DNA of 64,000 nt from Gongronella butleri (taxonomy: Eukaryota > Mucoromycota > Mucoromycetes > Mucorales > Cunninghamellaceae). Made by a program: the position numbers and the translations under genes. The notes below the pieces were generated by a model, which had not been told where the DNA came from, did not search any database, and saw nothing but the letters and a program-made list of their open reading frames with translations. Below are positions 8,291 to 20,984 of this stretch, one piece after another. Where the stretch lies: contig JAIWZP010000012.1 of the NCBI GenBank assembly GCA_025201375.1, positions 62,001 through 126,000 of the forward strand. The letters are read 5' to 3'. Every line of letters starts with the position of its first letter. The stretch's first letter is position 1.

Positions 8291-11200
8291 TCATCGCACG
8301 TCGTCGTCGTCATCTGAGCCACCAATGTCGACGTCCTCGTCCTCATCCTCGTCGGAAACGGTGGATTTGTTGAGGCGGATGGCGGTGGCGTCCATGGCGT
8401 TGGCATTGTCGTCTGCTACGGCGGGAGTGGCGTGTTTTTTGCCTGTGGTGTGCTTTGTATCTGGTGTGTGGTGTGCGGCGGATGGCGATGGCGATGGTGA
8501 CGGTGAGGCGGACGACGACGACATGGTTGTGTGAGCGAGTGGGGACGACGCCGCTGTTTGTGCGAGTGCGCCGTGTGCTTTTGTGTCTGCGGCGGAGGGG
8601 CGCTTGCGCTTGGTATGAGCCGGTGTAGCGGCGGCAGGTGATGGCAATGGACCACCAGGCAATTGTGCCATGGCGGAGGCCAGATGCGAGCCTTGGGGTG
8701 CGCGTTTGACGTGCGATGGCGGGTGGTGGCGCGGCGATGCGAGTGCGCCGTTCCAAGAGGCGGATTTCTTGATGAGGGACGCGGCGAGTTTGCTTGCCGG
8801 GGACGAAGGGTGTGTCGGGGGTTTGCGACGCGCATGGGGCAGGAAATTGGCGGGTTTGCGAAAGGACGACGCGCCGCCTTGTTGTTGCTGCTGCTGCATG
8901 GACAAAGAAGAAGAAGCAAACGTAGAGGACGACGCGGTATTTGCATTTGCTTCGTCCATGTCGACGACGCGTCGGCGTTTGAATGGCTGGACAATGGGGC
9001 CGGAAGCGCGTGTGAGCAATTCTTCGAGATCGAGCGATTGGCCAGTTTCCATGGCGTCGATGGCGGCGTCACGCATGCGTTTCATGCGTTGCCTGACTTC
9101 GTGGATGTCCGTGTCGGATTCGGTGTCCTGGTCCGAGTCGGCGGTAGTGGCTGAAGCTGCAGCAGAGGAATACGATGCGGCCGACATGGCAGCGGCTGCA
9201 GCGGCTGCAGCAGCAGCGTGTGCGGCGGCGGTGGTGACATGGCGGTGTTTTTTGCGACGCCTCTGTTGCCTTTCGTCGTCATCGTCCATGATGTCAATGT
9301 CGTCTGAATCGTCGGTTGCGTGTGTTTTTCTAGCAGCAGCAGCAGTGGGGTGGTCGATGGTGTGTCCAATGCCCTGATTAGTGATGACGGCGATCTGACG
9401 TTGATGCTGAAGATCAATGGACCGATCAAAGGAGCCCAAGAGCGGGGCCTTTAGCATAGCCATGGGCGACACGTGACCATAGCCTGGTTTGTTGAGCATT
9501 TTGTATGGGTGTGACAGGAGCAATTGATGCAGTTGAGTCGATGGGGATGGCAATGGGGGCACTTTAGACGTTGCTGCTGCGGCCATCAGATGCTTGTCGA
9601 GGGAGAGTCCGCCTGCGGCCGCGGCACGTGCCTGTTTGCGCAATGCCATGATGGGTTTGCCGCCACGCGCACTTGGTGTGCGTGAGATGGGCAATGGCGA
9701 GGGGAAATAGGCCTCGATGCGATCACTCAAAAAGGGTGCCAAGCGATGCTGGATGGAACATGTGACGGCCAATTCCTGGGCACGATGCAAAGGAATCCAA
9801 GTGCCGTACAATTGGCTCTCTGGATTGGGAATGCGGATGCGTTCAATCTCGAAGCTGAGAATCATGCTTCGTTCGCGTTCCGTATCGATGCCACCGGCCG
9901 TCAAAAGTGAAGTCCCATTCACAAAGCCCGTATCCAATCGCCTTAGAATGTCGAATTGTTGTTCATCATGCTTGTCGTTTTTGACAACCAGCGTGGCCAC
10001 ACACACCGACACGTTGTCCAGCAGCGTGATGTACATGGGCAAGTCTGTAGGCACCGATGGGAAGATTTTGTTGCCATTGCCCAACAACGCCGACGATGAC
10101 GTGGACGTGGTGCTGGGCGACGATGCGCTAGGAGACACGGGCGCCGATGCCGAGTGCATGGCTTGTGATGCTGGTGGCGGTGTGAGCGTGGCAGCCGACG
10201 TGTCGAGCGTCAATGGTGGAGGCTGCGATGGTTGCGATGGTTGCGGTTGTTCGCCTTGTTGCTTCTTTAATAACGTGTCTAATGCAGGGAATCGTGCAAG
10301 CAGCGCCTTGAAATCAGCAGGCACGCCTTTGCCCGCCTTGTTTATCGATTGCAGGTACGATTGCAGCGTCTTGGCCAGATCAACATTGAGCCCAGGCACA
10401 TTCTGCATCCATTGTTGCTGCTGTTGCTGCTGTTGTTGCTGTTGCTGTTGCTGCTGTTGAGCATCCTGGCTGCTTTCCGCGCTCGATGTGCTGCTCGTCG
10501 CCAACGACGTCGCGGGGGTGGCATCCGGCGTCTTTTCCTTGTCCGCCACCGCCTTTTTCTGCTCATCTTCTTCAAACTTGACAAACTCGTCGTCTTGCTT
10601 GTCGTCCTGCTTTTCATCCTTTTTCTCTTGCGTGTAGGTATCTAATTCTGCACAAAGAGGGAGGCAGAAAAAAAAAATAGGAAATGGAAAAATAAAAACG
10701 AGAAAAAAAAAGAGAAAAAAATAAAAAAAAAAGGTGAGCCATTATCGAAATCGGCACCGGCCATTCTTTTTTTTTTTTTTTTCTTACCTGCAACGACCTC
10801 TTCTTTGACCATGGCGTCGTCTTCGCCTTGTTGCAAATCCATGGGATCGTCGCTGAGCAGGCGCGCCAGGCCGGGCGAGCTTTCAATTTCAAACTCATCG
10901 ACCAATTCTCTAGCTCTCACGAGCGGCACCCTAATAAAAAAAGGCGTGTGTGGTTGAGTTCCATGGCTCCTAATTTTTTTCAATTTTCCAATTTTTCAAT
11001 TTTTTTTTCTTCTTTACCAAGCACCCCTGGCGTCCAATGGTCCACGCTTGAGTTGGACAACGAGGCGACCGTTGGCAGCTTCCTCTTCGGCGTCAAAGGT
11101 GCCCTTGCCAAGCACGGGACGGGCGGCCTTGCGAAGTTGCGAGGCATTGATGCAGCCCTCGACAAGATAAAAGGCGTCCTTGCTCTGGCCACGCTGGGCC

Positions 11201-13482
11201 TGCTTTGCGGCGTCGGCATGGCGTGTGCGCAGGGCCACGTGTTCGCTCGAGCCATCCTTGGACGCAATGAAGCGGAGCACCTTGGTATCCGGGATATCGG
11301 TTGGCGAATCGAGCTCGTAGCATTGCAGATTGCCAATCAGCTTGCGTGTGATGGTGAATTCGTGCGAATGCTCTCTGTACACCTTGCTGATCTCGTCCTT
11401 GTCCTTGTTTTCGTCATTGTTGTCCGTGGCGTCGCCATTGACCGCAATGGTTTCGTCTTTTTCAACTTGCACGTCCATTGCCACGTCCGTGTCCGTGTCC
11501 ACGTCCACTTCCACGTCCATGTCGTCATCCATGTCGTCGTCGGCGTCGCCATCATGGTCATGGTCGGCACCTGCTAGGGGAGCCGATGGCGGCGGCGCAG
11601 TCGCGTCGGCGATCAATTGCTTGGGATCGAATTCTTGCTGGATCGCGTCCAATTCGGCGGCCATGAGCGGCCATGAGCGGCGGCGGACATACAGCGCGTC
11701 ATCGTCGGCGTCCATGCCCGCCGTGGTATCGTCCTCGTCGTCGTAGGATGTTTGCGACGATGGTGTGGTGCTATCGAGGGTGGCCGTTGATTGTTTGCGC
11801 GACGTGCTTGCCAATAAAGCCTGATGCAGCAACGACGCTTCCTTGGCGTGCGACACGGCCGTGAAGGAGCGGCGACTGGACCGTGCGGCCGAGGACGACG
11901 ACGAAAGAGCCGGATCGCCGGGGTGGAACGACGGACCGCCGAAATAAAGCTCCAATTCCTTATCGGTGATGGATTCGGGCGCGGCAATGTTGAGGGGCAC
12001 GCTTGGGACGGTGTCATGTGGGTGCTCGCTCGTGCTGCTGCTGCTACTGGTCATCCCATTGGTCGTCGTACTGGGTACAAACAGATCCACGTCTTGGTGA
12101 TGGTGCAGAATATCCTGTTCAAAGCTGTATGGCGTCCAAAACTCGTGTTCCCCCAATAATCCGTTAAACGACAGCTTGCGTTGCTTGGGTGACGGCGGAA
12201 AAAGACCATGTTGCGTTGATGATGTGATGCTGGGCCGCCGGAACAGCATGGAAGACCGCCGACGCGATGCAAAAGACGACGGGATGCCCAAATGTTGCAT
12301 GGATGGCGAGCCCTTGGCAGCTGCAGGCGACGCAGACGCATTGTCGCCTGTTTCGGCCGTTTCGGTGCTGGTCGATGCGCCTGCGGCCGTGTTGGTCATG
12401 TTGGTTGTCGTGGTGGTTGTGGGGAATTCCAATTTGTCCATGATTTCGTCGCCTTTCATCATGTCCTCGTAATAATCGGACACATCGTCATCGTCGTCGC
12501 TTTCATTTGAATCGTGCGGCTCGGATGAGAGCGATGCATGCGATAAGGCGGGCGATGCTGCTGCATTTGTTGCATTTGTTGTATTCGTTGCATTGTCGGC
12601 GGGGCGCACCATGGACATTCTGCGAGGCTTTTTCCTCGCTTCATCCTCATTGGGCTCGGGCGAATACCGCCTGCTAGGGCGACGGCGGCGTGTGCTGTGA
12701 CGAAGCGTCGTGCCTGTTGTCGTCGTTGTTGTTGCTGTTTTTCCTGTTGTTGCCGGGGTAGCCATGGTCGTCGTTGTCAATGGCGTCGTGGTATGATGCG
12801 GCGGCTTGGCCGTGTGCGACCTCGTAGACGGCCTTTTTTCGGAAACAGTCGACGATGAGGAAGATGAGGAAGCTGCTGCTGCGGCAGGCACACTGGTCGC
12901 TGCCGCGGGTAAAGAACGAGGTGGCGCGGACGCCATTGCTGCTTGCAAAACATCTTCCTCGTCCGACGATAGCGCGTCATTGTCGTCAACAGGCGTGCTG
13001 CCCGTATTGGCAAGGCTGTAATTGATCTTGCGCGAATGCTTTTGATCCACGTGCTTGGCAAGCAATGGCGGCCGCGGCGGATTGTGTTCGGCCGCACGCT
13101 TAAAATGCTGCGAAATACGAGACGACACGGTCGCAAACGGCGTCGCACCCCTACATTTTTTTTTTTTTTTGTTTGTTGAAGAAAAAAAGTGTCATGAAAA
13201 GGATCAGTGTCTTTTTTTTTTTCCCTGGCTCCAATTGGATCTTCTTTCTTCCTTTTTATTCTTTTTTTTTATTGTCAGCGCGCCTTACCCGAGTGTGGCG
13301 TATTTGTACTTTATAATGTCGTTGGCCAATTCCTTTGGTGAGCTTGGCTTGTTGCCCTTTTTCAACAAGGCCTTCAAGATGGCAGTAAACACCTTGTCCT
13401 TGGCGTCGTCCGGGTGGATATTGGGCAACGCCGGCTTCTTGCGCCCCTTTGCTGCTGCTTGACTCGACTTCTTGTCAGACAT
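8291..13482 (-). CDS. Large transcription regulator: GDS1-type winged helix plus two APSES/KilA-N-like domains
   Basis: Four exons join in frame (13482-13289, 13150-11018, 10930-10788, 10647-8291), giving 1608 residues. The N-terminus (about 20-90) reads DKVFTAILKALLKKGNKPSS, then TLGGATPFATVSSRISQHFK across the first intron, matching the fungal GDS1 winged-helix domain. Near residues 690-800 lies a first APSES/KilA-N-like unit (DAFYLVEGCINASQLRKAAR, then ARGAWVPLVRARELVDEF across the second intron). Near 1030-1150 lies a second (LRRLDTGFVNGTSLLTAGGI, then LYGTWIPLHRAQELA). The rest is Ser/Thr-rich and acidic, with a poly-Gln run of about 16 and basic clusters near the C-terminus. It is presumably a nuclear DNA-binding regulator; its targets are unknown. 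Fusion of the N-terminal exon rests on the good splice pair and the unbroken domain. Confidence 0.85.
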
Positions 13483-13839
13483 GAGCAGAAAAGAAAGCGA
13501 GGAAAGAACAGAAAAAAAAAAGGACAAGAGACAAGAGGAATAAAAAAAAAAGAAACGAGGAAACAAGAAAGAGAAAGAAAAAAAAAACCCTTCTCGACTC
13601 CCTTGCCCACCCCCAAAATAGCCAATCCCCGTTTCACGGAGTTTCAATCCATCGTCACCTTGTCCACATGTTTCACTGCAATCATCTCTTTATTTTCAAA
13701 TCAGAACGAGAGATCATCCACGTCCAATGAACCAAAGAAAAAGAAAAAGAAATCGGGGGTCGAGAACGTGCCTCGAAAAAAAAAATAGCTTGCTTTTTGT
13801 CCTTGTTTTCTGCGTCATTTTGCTTTTTTGGAGATTCCG
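13483..13839. other. Promoter of the APSES regulator and 3' flank of the GATA gene
   Basis: About 360 bases between two minus-strand genes. The right part reads through the GATA gene's 3' end; the left part is purine-rich on the plus strand (gaaagagaaagaaaaaaaa), that is, a pyrimidine tract just before the regulator's start codon. No gene is supported. Confidence 0.5.
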
Positions 13840-14864
13840 TTAATAGGGATCGACCGAATCTACCAAAAAAATTTTTTTGGGGCCTGTCAATGGGGGAACA
13901 AACCCGACCATGTTCCCGATGGAGCCGATGAATTTTTTTTTCATGAATGCAACAGATGCATTGCCCGCCCCCCCTTTTTTTTTTACTCTGTTCATGAAGC
14001 TTGTCCTTGGGATAGGGGTGCTTTGCATAGGGCTGCTTGCCACGCGTCACCTTGAACGAGCCGTCATCTTGCTCACTAAGCACGCGCCGGCGGCCATTCA
14101 CCTTTTCACTAAAAAAAAGAGCCAATGACGTCAGTCCAAACCTTGCCCGTGTTGACCCGCGGGTGGAACGGCTTACTAGAGGCCGCATGCATTGCACAGC
14201 AGCTGGCCCACGAGGCCGCGACGCCACGACGGTGTCTTTGTCGCGCCACAATTCGTGCATTTTTTCTTTTCCTTGGTAGTCGTGCTCTTGACCGGCACCG
14301 GCGGATGGCGCACCGCGACCGTTGTCGATGATGTGTGCCGAGGAGGCGACGACCCCGACCCCGATCCGGATGACGACGACACGGACCGCGATGATCGCGT
14401 CCATTCGTCATTTGACGTTGCATCCTCCAATGTCGCGACAAAAGGCGTATGGCACACGTACCCATGCGGCGTGTACGACGAAAAAGACGCGCACGGCACA
14501 TACAATGGCTCGTGATACGCGCTGTTTTGCACCAAGGCCGAAGAAGACACCCAATTGGACGCGCTCGCCGCATGATACAATGGCGTCGGCGCAGGCGTCA
14601 TCCACGTTGACATGTACGCATGCTGCTGCTGTTGCTGTTGCTGCTCGGGCCAATAAGCATTGGACGGCACAAGCTGGTCCACAGCCTCCATCTTGATTGA
14701 CGCGCCATCGTCACTGTCGCCACCGCCACCATGACCACCGTCGTCCAATGGCACCATCCAATCGAGCATCATCATCTCAGCTGCAAAAAATAAAAAAAAT
14801 CATGGTCAATGCGGCTTTTATTTTATTTTTCCACTTTTTCCCTTGGCTTACAATTGATCGCCAT
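13840..14864 (-). CDS. GATA-type zinc finger transcription factor
   Basis: It has a single GATA finger, CTNCGATKTPSWRRG then LLCNACGLY: the C-x2-C-x17-C-x2-C pattern with an intron exactly after CGL. Exons: 14864-14852 (13 bases, MAIN), 14780-14177, 14108-13987, then a last exon starting at either 13883 or 13859; both choices keep the frame and end at the same stop (13840), giving 260 or 252 residues. The N-terminal two thirds is acidic, Gln-, Ser- and Gly-rich and probably activating. After the finger come basic residues (EKVNGRRR, KVTRGKQPYAKHPYPKDK). It is divergent from the telomerase gene, with 427 bases between start codons. The tiny first exon is supported by ATGGCGATCAATT followed by a gtaagc donor. 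Confidence 0.85.
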
Positions 14865-15291
14865 TGCAAAAGAGATTCAAACGAAGAAAGAAAATAAAAA
14901 GACGTGAAAGAGAGAGAGAGAGAGACACGAGGAAAAGTTTAGGGCCAATGTCGCTTTTTTTCTCACCATTGTCCTTTTTTTTTCTTTTTCTCAAGAAAAG
15001 AAAATGAAGGCTAATCCAACCCACGCATCCGGCCCCTCGCTGTGAACGTGTGTTAGATTGTCAGCCGACGAGCAAGCCTGAGAGAGCGAGAGAGAAAGAG
15101 AGAGACCTCGGCGTCAATAGGACGCGTGATAAAAAATAAAAAAAGGAGAACCCCGACATTTGTTTGTGCGCGCGCGCGCAAACAAAAGCCAAACCCCGCC
15201 CCTCGCCCCCCCCTCTTTTTTTCTTCTTCTTTCATTCACTTTTTTGCCCTGTTTCACTTTTTCGCCCCCTTTTTTTTCCTGTCTATTTTTT
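14865..15291. promoter_or_regulatory. Divergent promoter region between the GATA gene and TERT
   Basis: 427 bases shared by two genes reading outward. Contains a gagagagagagagaga tract (around 14908-14924), several T/A homopolymers, a (cg)n/(gc)n run at about 15169-15180 and a pyrimidine-rich leader directly before the TERT start codon. No defined factor site was recognised. Confidence 0.5.
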
Positions 15292-18200
15292 ATGTACCCG
15301 GCATTCTTTGGCGAGCTCTTTGACCTTGTCGAGCCGCTTAGCACTCACGTGAAAAGAACACACAAGGTCGTGGGTGGCGTGAAACACGTCCATATCGCCT
15401 CGCCCAAAAAGACCGCGACGATCCCGGCGTTCCACCACGACGACGACGACAACGTAACCACCTTTGACGAGGTAATAAACGCAACAAACGACATCCAAAC
15501 GTTGCTAAGAATGGGCCATTTTCTAGGTCCTTTGTCGCGTCGGCAACCACCTTGTCAATAGCTCGCTGCCTCATCACCTCCTGGCAACGCGCACAGAGGT
15601 AAAACCTGCAATTGAGAAAGAAAAAAAGGAGAGTGTACGCGCGCCCCCATCACTGACTTTTTTTTTTTTTTTTTGTAGGGTCTCGTGCCAATCCATGGTT
15701 TCTACGACGCGACCCAATGGCAAGCATTGTTGGACGTGATTGGCGCGCCGGCCATCATAGACATTTTGTTGCACCACGTCGTTCTTTTGCGCACGTCCAA
15801 CAACCAATTCCTCCAAATTGCGGGCCAGCCTGTACACCAGCTCCGTATACCAAAGAACCGCGCCGCCGCAGCACCTCAAATTACGATGCTCGCACGCAAG
15901 CGACCCCAGCGCGACGCCATGTCGTTTCCCACGGCATTGATCGAGCCGACGAACCGAAAAAAGCAAAAGCGCGCGTCCGTGGCCACTGTGATCGATGCCA
16001 TGAAGGAAAGCGACGAATCGCCACGAAAGCGCAAACGCAACCGATCGCACCAGCAGCGCAAACGGGCCAAAAAGGCGGCAGACGCAAGAATCAGCAACGA
16101 AAATACGGAAATCAACAAGAAAACCGTGCCTGGCGTGCCTGTCAATTCCTCCAACAGCTTGCGCCGCTACCTCTTATACTACGCCAATCCCCAGCGCGAG
16201 TCCGCGTGTCCCACGTTTGTGTACATGACCAAACGTAAGTCGCGGTCTGAGAAACAAGACCTCGTTGACAAAAGAGGGTTTTCATTTTTTTGTCTTTTTG
16301 TCTTCGTTTTTAGATATTTTTGGTACGTCGCAGGTGCGGCACCGAGATGCTGGGCAGGTGCGCTTGCTATTGCTGCAGCGGATGTTCCCTTACGAGCTGC
16401 GAGTCCCTGGCCGCGAGTCGCCACGCGTCGAGCGCGCCTACTTCCTTGCCGACCACGTGCTCGCCCACCATCCACTCCACTCGCTGCTGCCAATGCTCAA
16501 CCGCCACTGCCCCAAGCCATCGCCTCGCGCCGACGACAAGAAATCCCCGACCATGGCCAGCTTTGCCACTGCGCATCACGACGTCTATTGGTTGACGCGC
16601 GCTTTTTTGAAAAACACGCTCCCATTCGCGGCACTCGGCTCGGAACACAATTGGCGCGTCTTGTTTCATGGTGTCGCGCGCTGGATCGGCATGCGCAGGC
16701 GGGAGACCCTGCGTCCCTGCGACATTATCCACGGGTTGCGCGTCAACGACTGCCAATGGCTAAATGATCAACAAAAGACGCGCCACACGCCACCATCGGA
16801 CCTGGCAAAACGTACACAGGTCCTCGTCCAGTTTATTGCATGGCTATTTGAAATGTACATCACGGATTTTTTACGCGTAAGGCAATGCTTTTTGCGCAGG
16901 GGGGGGGAAGGCAAGCCGACGCCCAATTGACACGCCAGTTTTCTTTTTCTTTCTCTGGATAGACCTGCTTTTACGTCACGGAGCACAGCAGCCATCGAAA
17001 CGATATCTTTTACTTTCGACACGATGTCTGGCGCGAGGTGTCCAAGGCCCATTTTTCATCTGCGTTGGACGCAAGCTATAGCGCCATTGAAGAGGTAAGC
17101 ACAAAGAGACCATGAAAAAAAGAGGACAATGGCGTACAATGAGACAATGAAAAAAGGGAACAATGGCGCAATGAGACAATGGGAGCAAGAAAGGAGGCAA
17201 CACATAAACTTTTGTTCCATTTTTTTTTTTTGCTAGTCCTTCCTCCATACCCTATCACTTGGCACTGCAAATCTGCGGCTGCTGCCAAAGACAAACGATA
17301 TCCGCCTCATTTCCAACATGAAATGCACAAAAGTAAAAAAAAAAAAAAAAATCGAGTTTCTGGGGGCCGTACAATCATGTCTCACGCTTTTTTTTTTTTT
17401 TTTAAAGAAAATCAATACCAAGGGCCGGTTCTACGACTTTAAGACAAACGACCATCTCCAATCGGCGCTACTGGTGCTCAAGATGGAGTCGGTAAGCGCC
17501 GAGGCAGAGCAACGTCACGTGGATTAAGCATTGACTTTCTTTTTTCTTTAGTTGCGCCAGGGCCTGTTTGGCAGTGGTGTGACCAACATGAAGCAGGCGG
17601 TGCTTGAGATTAATGCATACAAGGCGCGCCTTGCGCGGCGCCACGGATCGTTGCCGTCCAAGCTGTACTTTTGCAAGGTGGACGTGGCCAATTGCTTCAA
17701 CACGATCACCCAGGGCAAGCTGATGCAATTCCTCGCCAATATCCTTGTCGAGGCAAGTGCCGAGTGTGTGGGGAGAAGGAAAAAAAAAGGCCCCATTGGC
17801 TCATTGATTTGCTTGGCGCGTGTTTCTTTTGTTTCTACAGAACGAGTATCGGGTGCAAGATTACAAATACATCCGCCAGACCACCAATCGCGCACGTGCT
17901 GTCCGCGCGCAGCTTGCCAGAGGAGAGAAACACCGTGCCTCGACCACCCTAGACCAAATCAAGGCGCACCTACCAGCACGCGCCATTGTCGTCCCAAGCG
18001 TAAAAGACATGTTTTGGCTCGAAAATCATCCACATCTCACTTTTTTTTTCTTATGCAGCGTGGTGAACGCACGCTGTCGCGCGAGTATCTGCTGCAATTG
18101 CTTGAAGAGCATATCACCCGGAACACGATCAAGGTAAATCGGGCAAATGGAACGATTCGCTTTGCGTTTTTATGCATTCTTTTTTTCATTCTTGCAGCAC

Positions 18201-19298
18201 AATTCACATTACTACCGACAAGTCACGGGCATCCCGCAAGGCTCTGTCCTTTCCATGGTGCTTTGCAAGTAAGTGCAAAGCAAAAAGCAACAAAAAATCG
18301 GAAACGCGGCACGCTGACCCGTTTGAAAAGTCTCTTTTACGGAAACCTTGAAAAAGAGCAATTGGCTTACCTTCAAGACGACAAGGACGGCGTAAGTTGA
18401 CAACGGAAAGGGGGGACGCAAAGGGGGCTCACCTGACGCTGCATTTGTAGATCTTGCTGCGCTACGTCGATGACATTGTGTATATCAGCGCAGATTTGCA
18501 ATTTGTCCGGCGCTTTGAGCAGGACATGGCCCACGGCTTTGCTGATTATGGCGCCATGATCAATGTCGCCAAAAAGATGACGAACCTGGACAGCCCAAGC
18601 ATCGGTAAATCCGGAAAAAAAAGAGAAAAAAAGGACAAGGACGTTGCTCAATGTCCTTTTTCCCGCCTTTGCATAGATTTGCCCTGGTGCGGCACGATCA
18701 TCAGTATGCAAAACCTGGATGTTTACAAGGATTATTCGTCGTACACGCCGCAGGACATGGCCAGCGCGCTGACCGTCACGCTGCAAAAGCCCGGCAATGC
18801 ATTGCTGGCGACCTGCATAAAGACCATCAAGATGGGCATGCAATGGCTGCGACCATCGACCAACACGCCGCCGGCAACGCTTGTCAACATTTACAACACG
18901 GCGCGGATGTGCGGCGTCAAACTACGGCAACACAGCGCCGAAATGGCGCGGCACAGCCGCCACCCAGGCAACGAGCGCTTTCTGCTGAAATTGGTGCGCC
19001 AATCGCTTATGTGCTTCATGAGCTCCATTCCGCCTTCATTGCCACGCCCGCAAGTGGTCTGGTAAAATGGGTTAAAAAAATGCGGGGAGCCGCGACGCGC
19101 TTTTAACCGCGTTTTTTTTTTATGAATAGGCTCATTCTCCATGGCTTTTACACGGCATTTGCGCCTCGTCGCGCCAAATACGCTCGCTTGACGTGGACCC
19201 TGTTGCAATATCTCGAGCGGCTGCCACGGACCGCCCAGCGCGCCATGTATCGACAGATCGCCAAATGGAAAAAACAGGGCCGTCTTTACCACGCCTAA
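15292..19298 (+). CDS. TERT: Telomerase reverse transcriptase (TERT/Est2)
   Basis: Catalytic subunit that adds telomeric repeats using telomerase RNA. Fifteen exons join in frame to 985 residues: 15292-15471, 15527-15598, 15679-16234, 16314-16876, 16963-17094, 17237-17332, 17408-17491, 17552-17752, 17841-17999, 18059-18133, 18198-18268, 18331-18391, 18451-18604, 18677-19061, 19130-19298. The N-terminal TEN-like part holds LLHHVVLLRTSNNQFLQIAG; the RNA-binding domain runs through IAWLFEMYITDFLRTCFYVT (QFP/T and motif 1); motif 2 is LRLLPKTNDIRLISNM; motif A KVDVANCFNTI (Asp near 605); B' YYRQVTGIPQGSVLS; C LLRYVDDIVYIS (Asp pair near 757-758); E WCGTI; then the thumb. All three catalytic Asp are present. 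The intron after exon 8 has a GC donor (gag|gcaagt). Confidence 0.96.
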
Positions 19299-19527
19299 TT
19301 CCCTCCCATTTTTTTTTTTTCATGGCACCGCCCTCTCTCTTTTTCCATCCCAATGGCGCAATAAATCACATGAAAAAAATGTCTCTGTTTCATTTTGGAT
19401 ATCTATGTACAGGCTAGCGGAGGAGCACGACGGGGAATCTACAGAGAAGGGGGTGTGTGTGCCGCTTTTGGGCGCGCGCACGCGTACATGATCGAACGCG
19501 GGACCAAGAACCCCGAAAACAAGCATT
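19299..19527. terminator. Convergent 3' flank between TERT and CTF8
   Basis: About 230 bases between two convergent stop codons, with T runs right after the TERT stop. It must hold both polyadenylation regions; no discrete signal is assigned. Confidence 0.4.
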
Positions 19528-20024
19528 TCAGCCTCCAATTTTGGTCAGGCCGCGCAGACTCTCCTTGACAATGAGGCGTGGCCGATGCGCAAACACATAC
19601 TTTTCCCGGATCAGCGTCGTGACGTCGTATTCAACCTGTGTCGCATCGTCTGTCGTGTCCATGGCATCCGTGCTCGCCTTTCGCTTCTCAATGACGGCGA
19701 GCGGCTTCAAGAGCTTCTTGCGCACACCCTCAATCCGATGATGGCCCGTCGACAGGACCGCTTTGTCCTAAATGGGCGCAAGAAAATGAACAAAATCGAC
19801 AAAATGAACAATGGTGAGCCTCAAGGGCTCGCTAGTAACGAGCGTGTCCCGTTTTTTTGCCTTACGTTTTGCAGATCGAGGTCGCCCACCTCCATGCCAT
19901 TGAGTGGGGTTGTCTGATCTTCTTCAGCTGCATTCGCGGCATGGAAGCTGCCTTGGAACTCGAGCAGTACAAGCTCTTGCTGATTGTCCGAGCGCGGCAA
20001 TGCATAGATAATCGCTTGCACCAT
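19528..20024 (-). CDS. CTF8: Chromosome transmission fidelity protein 8 (Ctf18-RFC subunit)
   Basis: Small subunit of the alternative clamp loader Ctf18-RFC (with Dcc1), needed for sister-chromatid cohesion and replication checkpoint signalling. Two exons, 20024-19866 and 19767-19528, join in phase 0 to 132 residues, normal for the family. Recognisable landmarks are LVLLEFQGSF, GMEVGDLDLQ, then VLSTGHHRIEGVRKKLLKPL and the C-terminal YDVTTLIREKYVFAHRPRLI. The start ATG (MVQAIIYALPR) is the only one before the conserved strand. It is convergent with TERT. Confidence 0.92.
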
Positions 20025-20984
20025 GGTGAAAAAAGACAAGTATACTCGCAAAGAAAAATGAAAAGAAAGGGAAAAAAAAAAAAAAAAAACGCGAGGCGCG
20101 CCGCGCTTTTTGAGCAACCTGGCAGCCAATTGTTCAGCCCAAAAGTCCGCCCCATTGCTTGGGGCGGTCTCTTTTCGCCTTGTTGCCTTGCCACAGTCAT
20201 CGGCCCTTCCATTGAAACAAGGCACAAGATTGCTGTAAAACACCACTGGCAAGGCCAACAATGTTTCATTATCATAGCAGCTTGTTGAAAAGATGACCGA
20301 CCTTCACGCAGAGACTCTCACACTCGTGCTACTGTAGTTTCAATTTCTTTTACAGTATATGCAATTGCATTATCATATTATTTCGTTTTGATCAATTTTT
20401 TTTCATTTTGCCAAACCTCACGAAGATCTCACAATGTTTTCAATTAGCCACTGCTGACGATAGTGCAACTTTGTGAAATAAGCGCGTTCTTTATCTGTTT
20501 GAATTTTGAAAGCCCAATAATCAACGAGTCAGCGCTCGAGAAAATTACGCGGTATCCTACTAATGAAACCGGTCCTGATATTTTCCGCATGCTGAAAGAG
20601 AATCAAATTCTGCATCGGATACGCGGATCGGATTTGCGATTAGAGCATTTTTTGAGGCAAAAAATGACTTTAAAGTACAGGTTTGTCCCCTTTTTGGAAG
20701 GTCCCAAACCACATGGTCGACCTTTGGTTTTTTATTTTTTTCTGAAAAGAGAGGGGCCACATCCACTACATGTAAAAGTTTCGTGGCGCTGCGATGAGTC
20801 CTTGCTTGGTGACAAAATGTTTTTTTTTAAATTTAGAAAAAAAAAGTGGGTCAGGCCAAAATGCAGCTGGAGGGTCCCCCGCTTTGAGAGGTTCCAGTCC
20901 AGACAAGGATCTCAAATCCGTTTGGCAAACTACACATTGGACATCTGAGAGTCATGTCACTGTATGCATTGACCCCCTCTTTCT
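20025..20984. other. CTF8 promoter and old repeat sequence, no gene seen
   Basis: The first 80 bases carry purine/A-rich sequence upstream of CTF8. From about 20320 the DNA becomes AT-rich; parts (for example gaggggccacatccactaca...aaagtttcgtg, 20750-20790) recur around 21418-21450. A 161-codon frame at 20463-20948 has no recognisable domain and lies in repeat-like sequence, so it is not called as a gene. Confidence 0.5.

Noticed and set aside
13290..13482. A separate 65-residue gene for the winged-helix fragment
   Set aside because: It ends at a clean donor (gg|gtaagg), and the acceptor at 13151 continues the same domain in frame, so it is exon 1 of the large regulator.
15292..19298. Telomerase gene as a possible retroelement reverse transcriptase
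   Set aside because: It has TEN, RNA-binding and T/CP motifs, the VDDI form of motif C, fifteen exons and no integrase, RNase H or terminal repeats, so it is TERT.
20463..20948. 161-codon plus-strand frame
   Set aside because: It lies in repeat-like DNA, parts of which recur near 21400 without keeping the frame, and no domain is recognisable.
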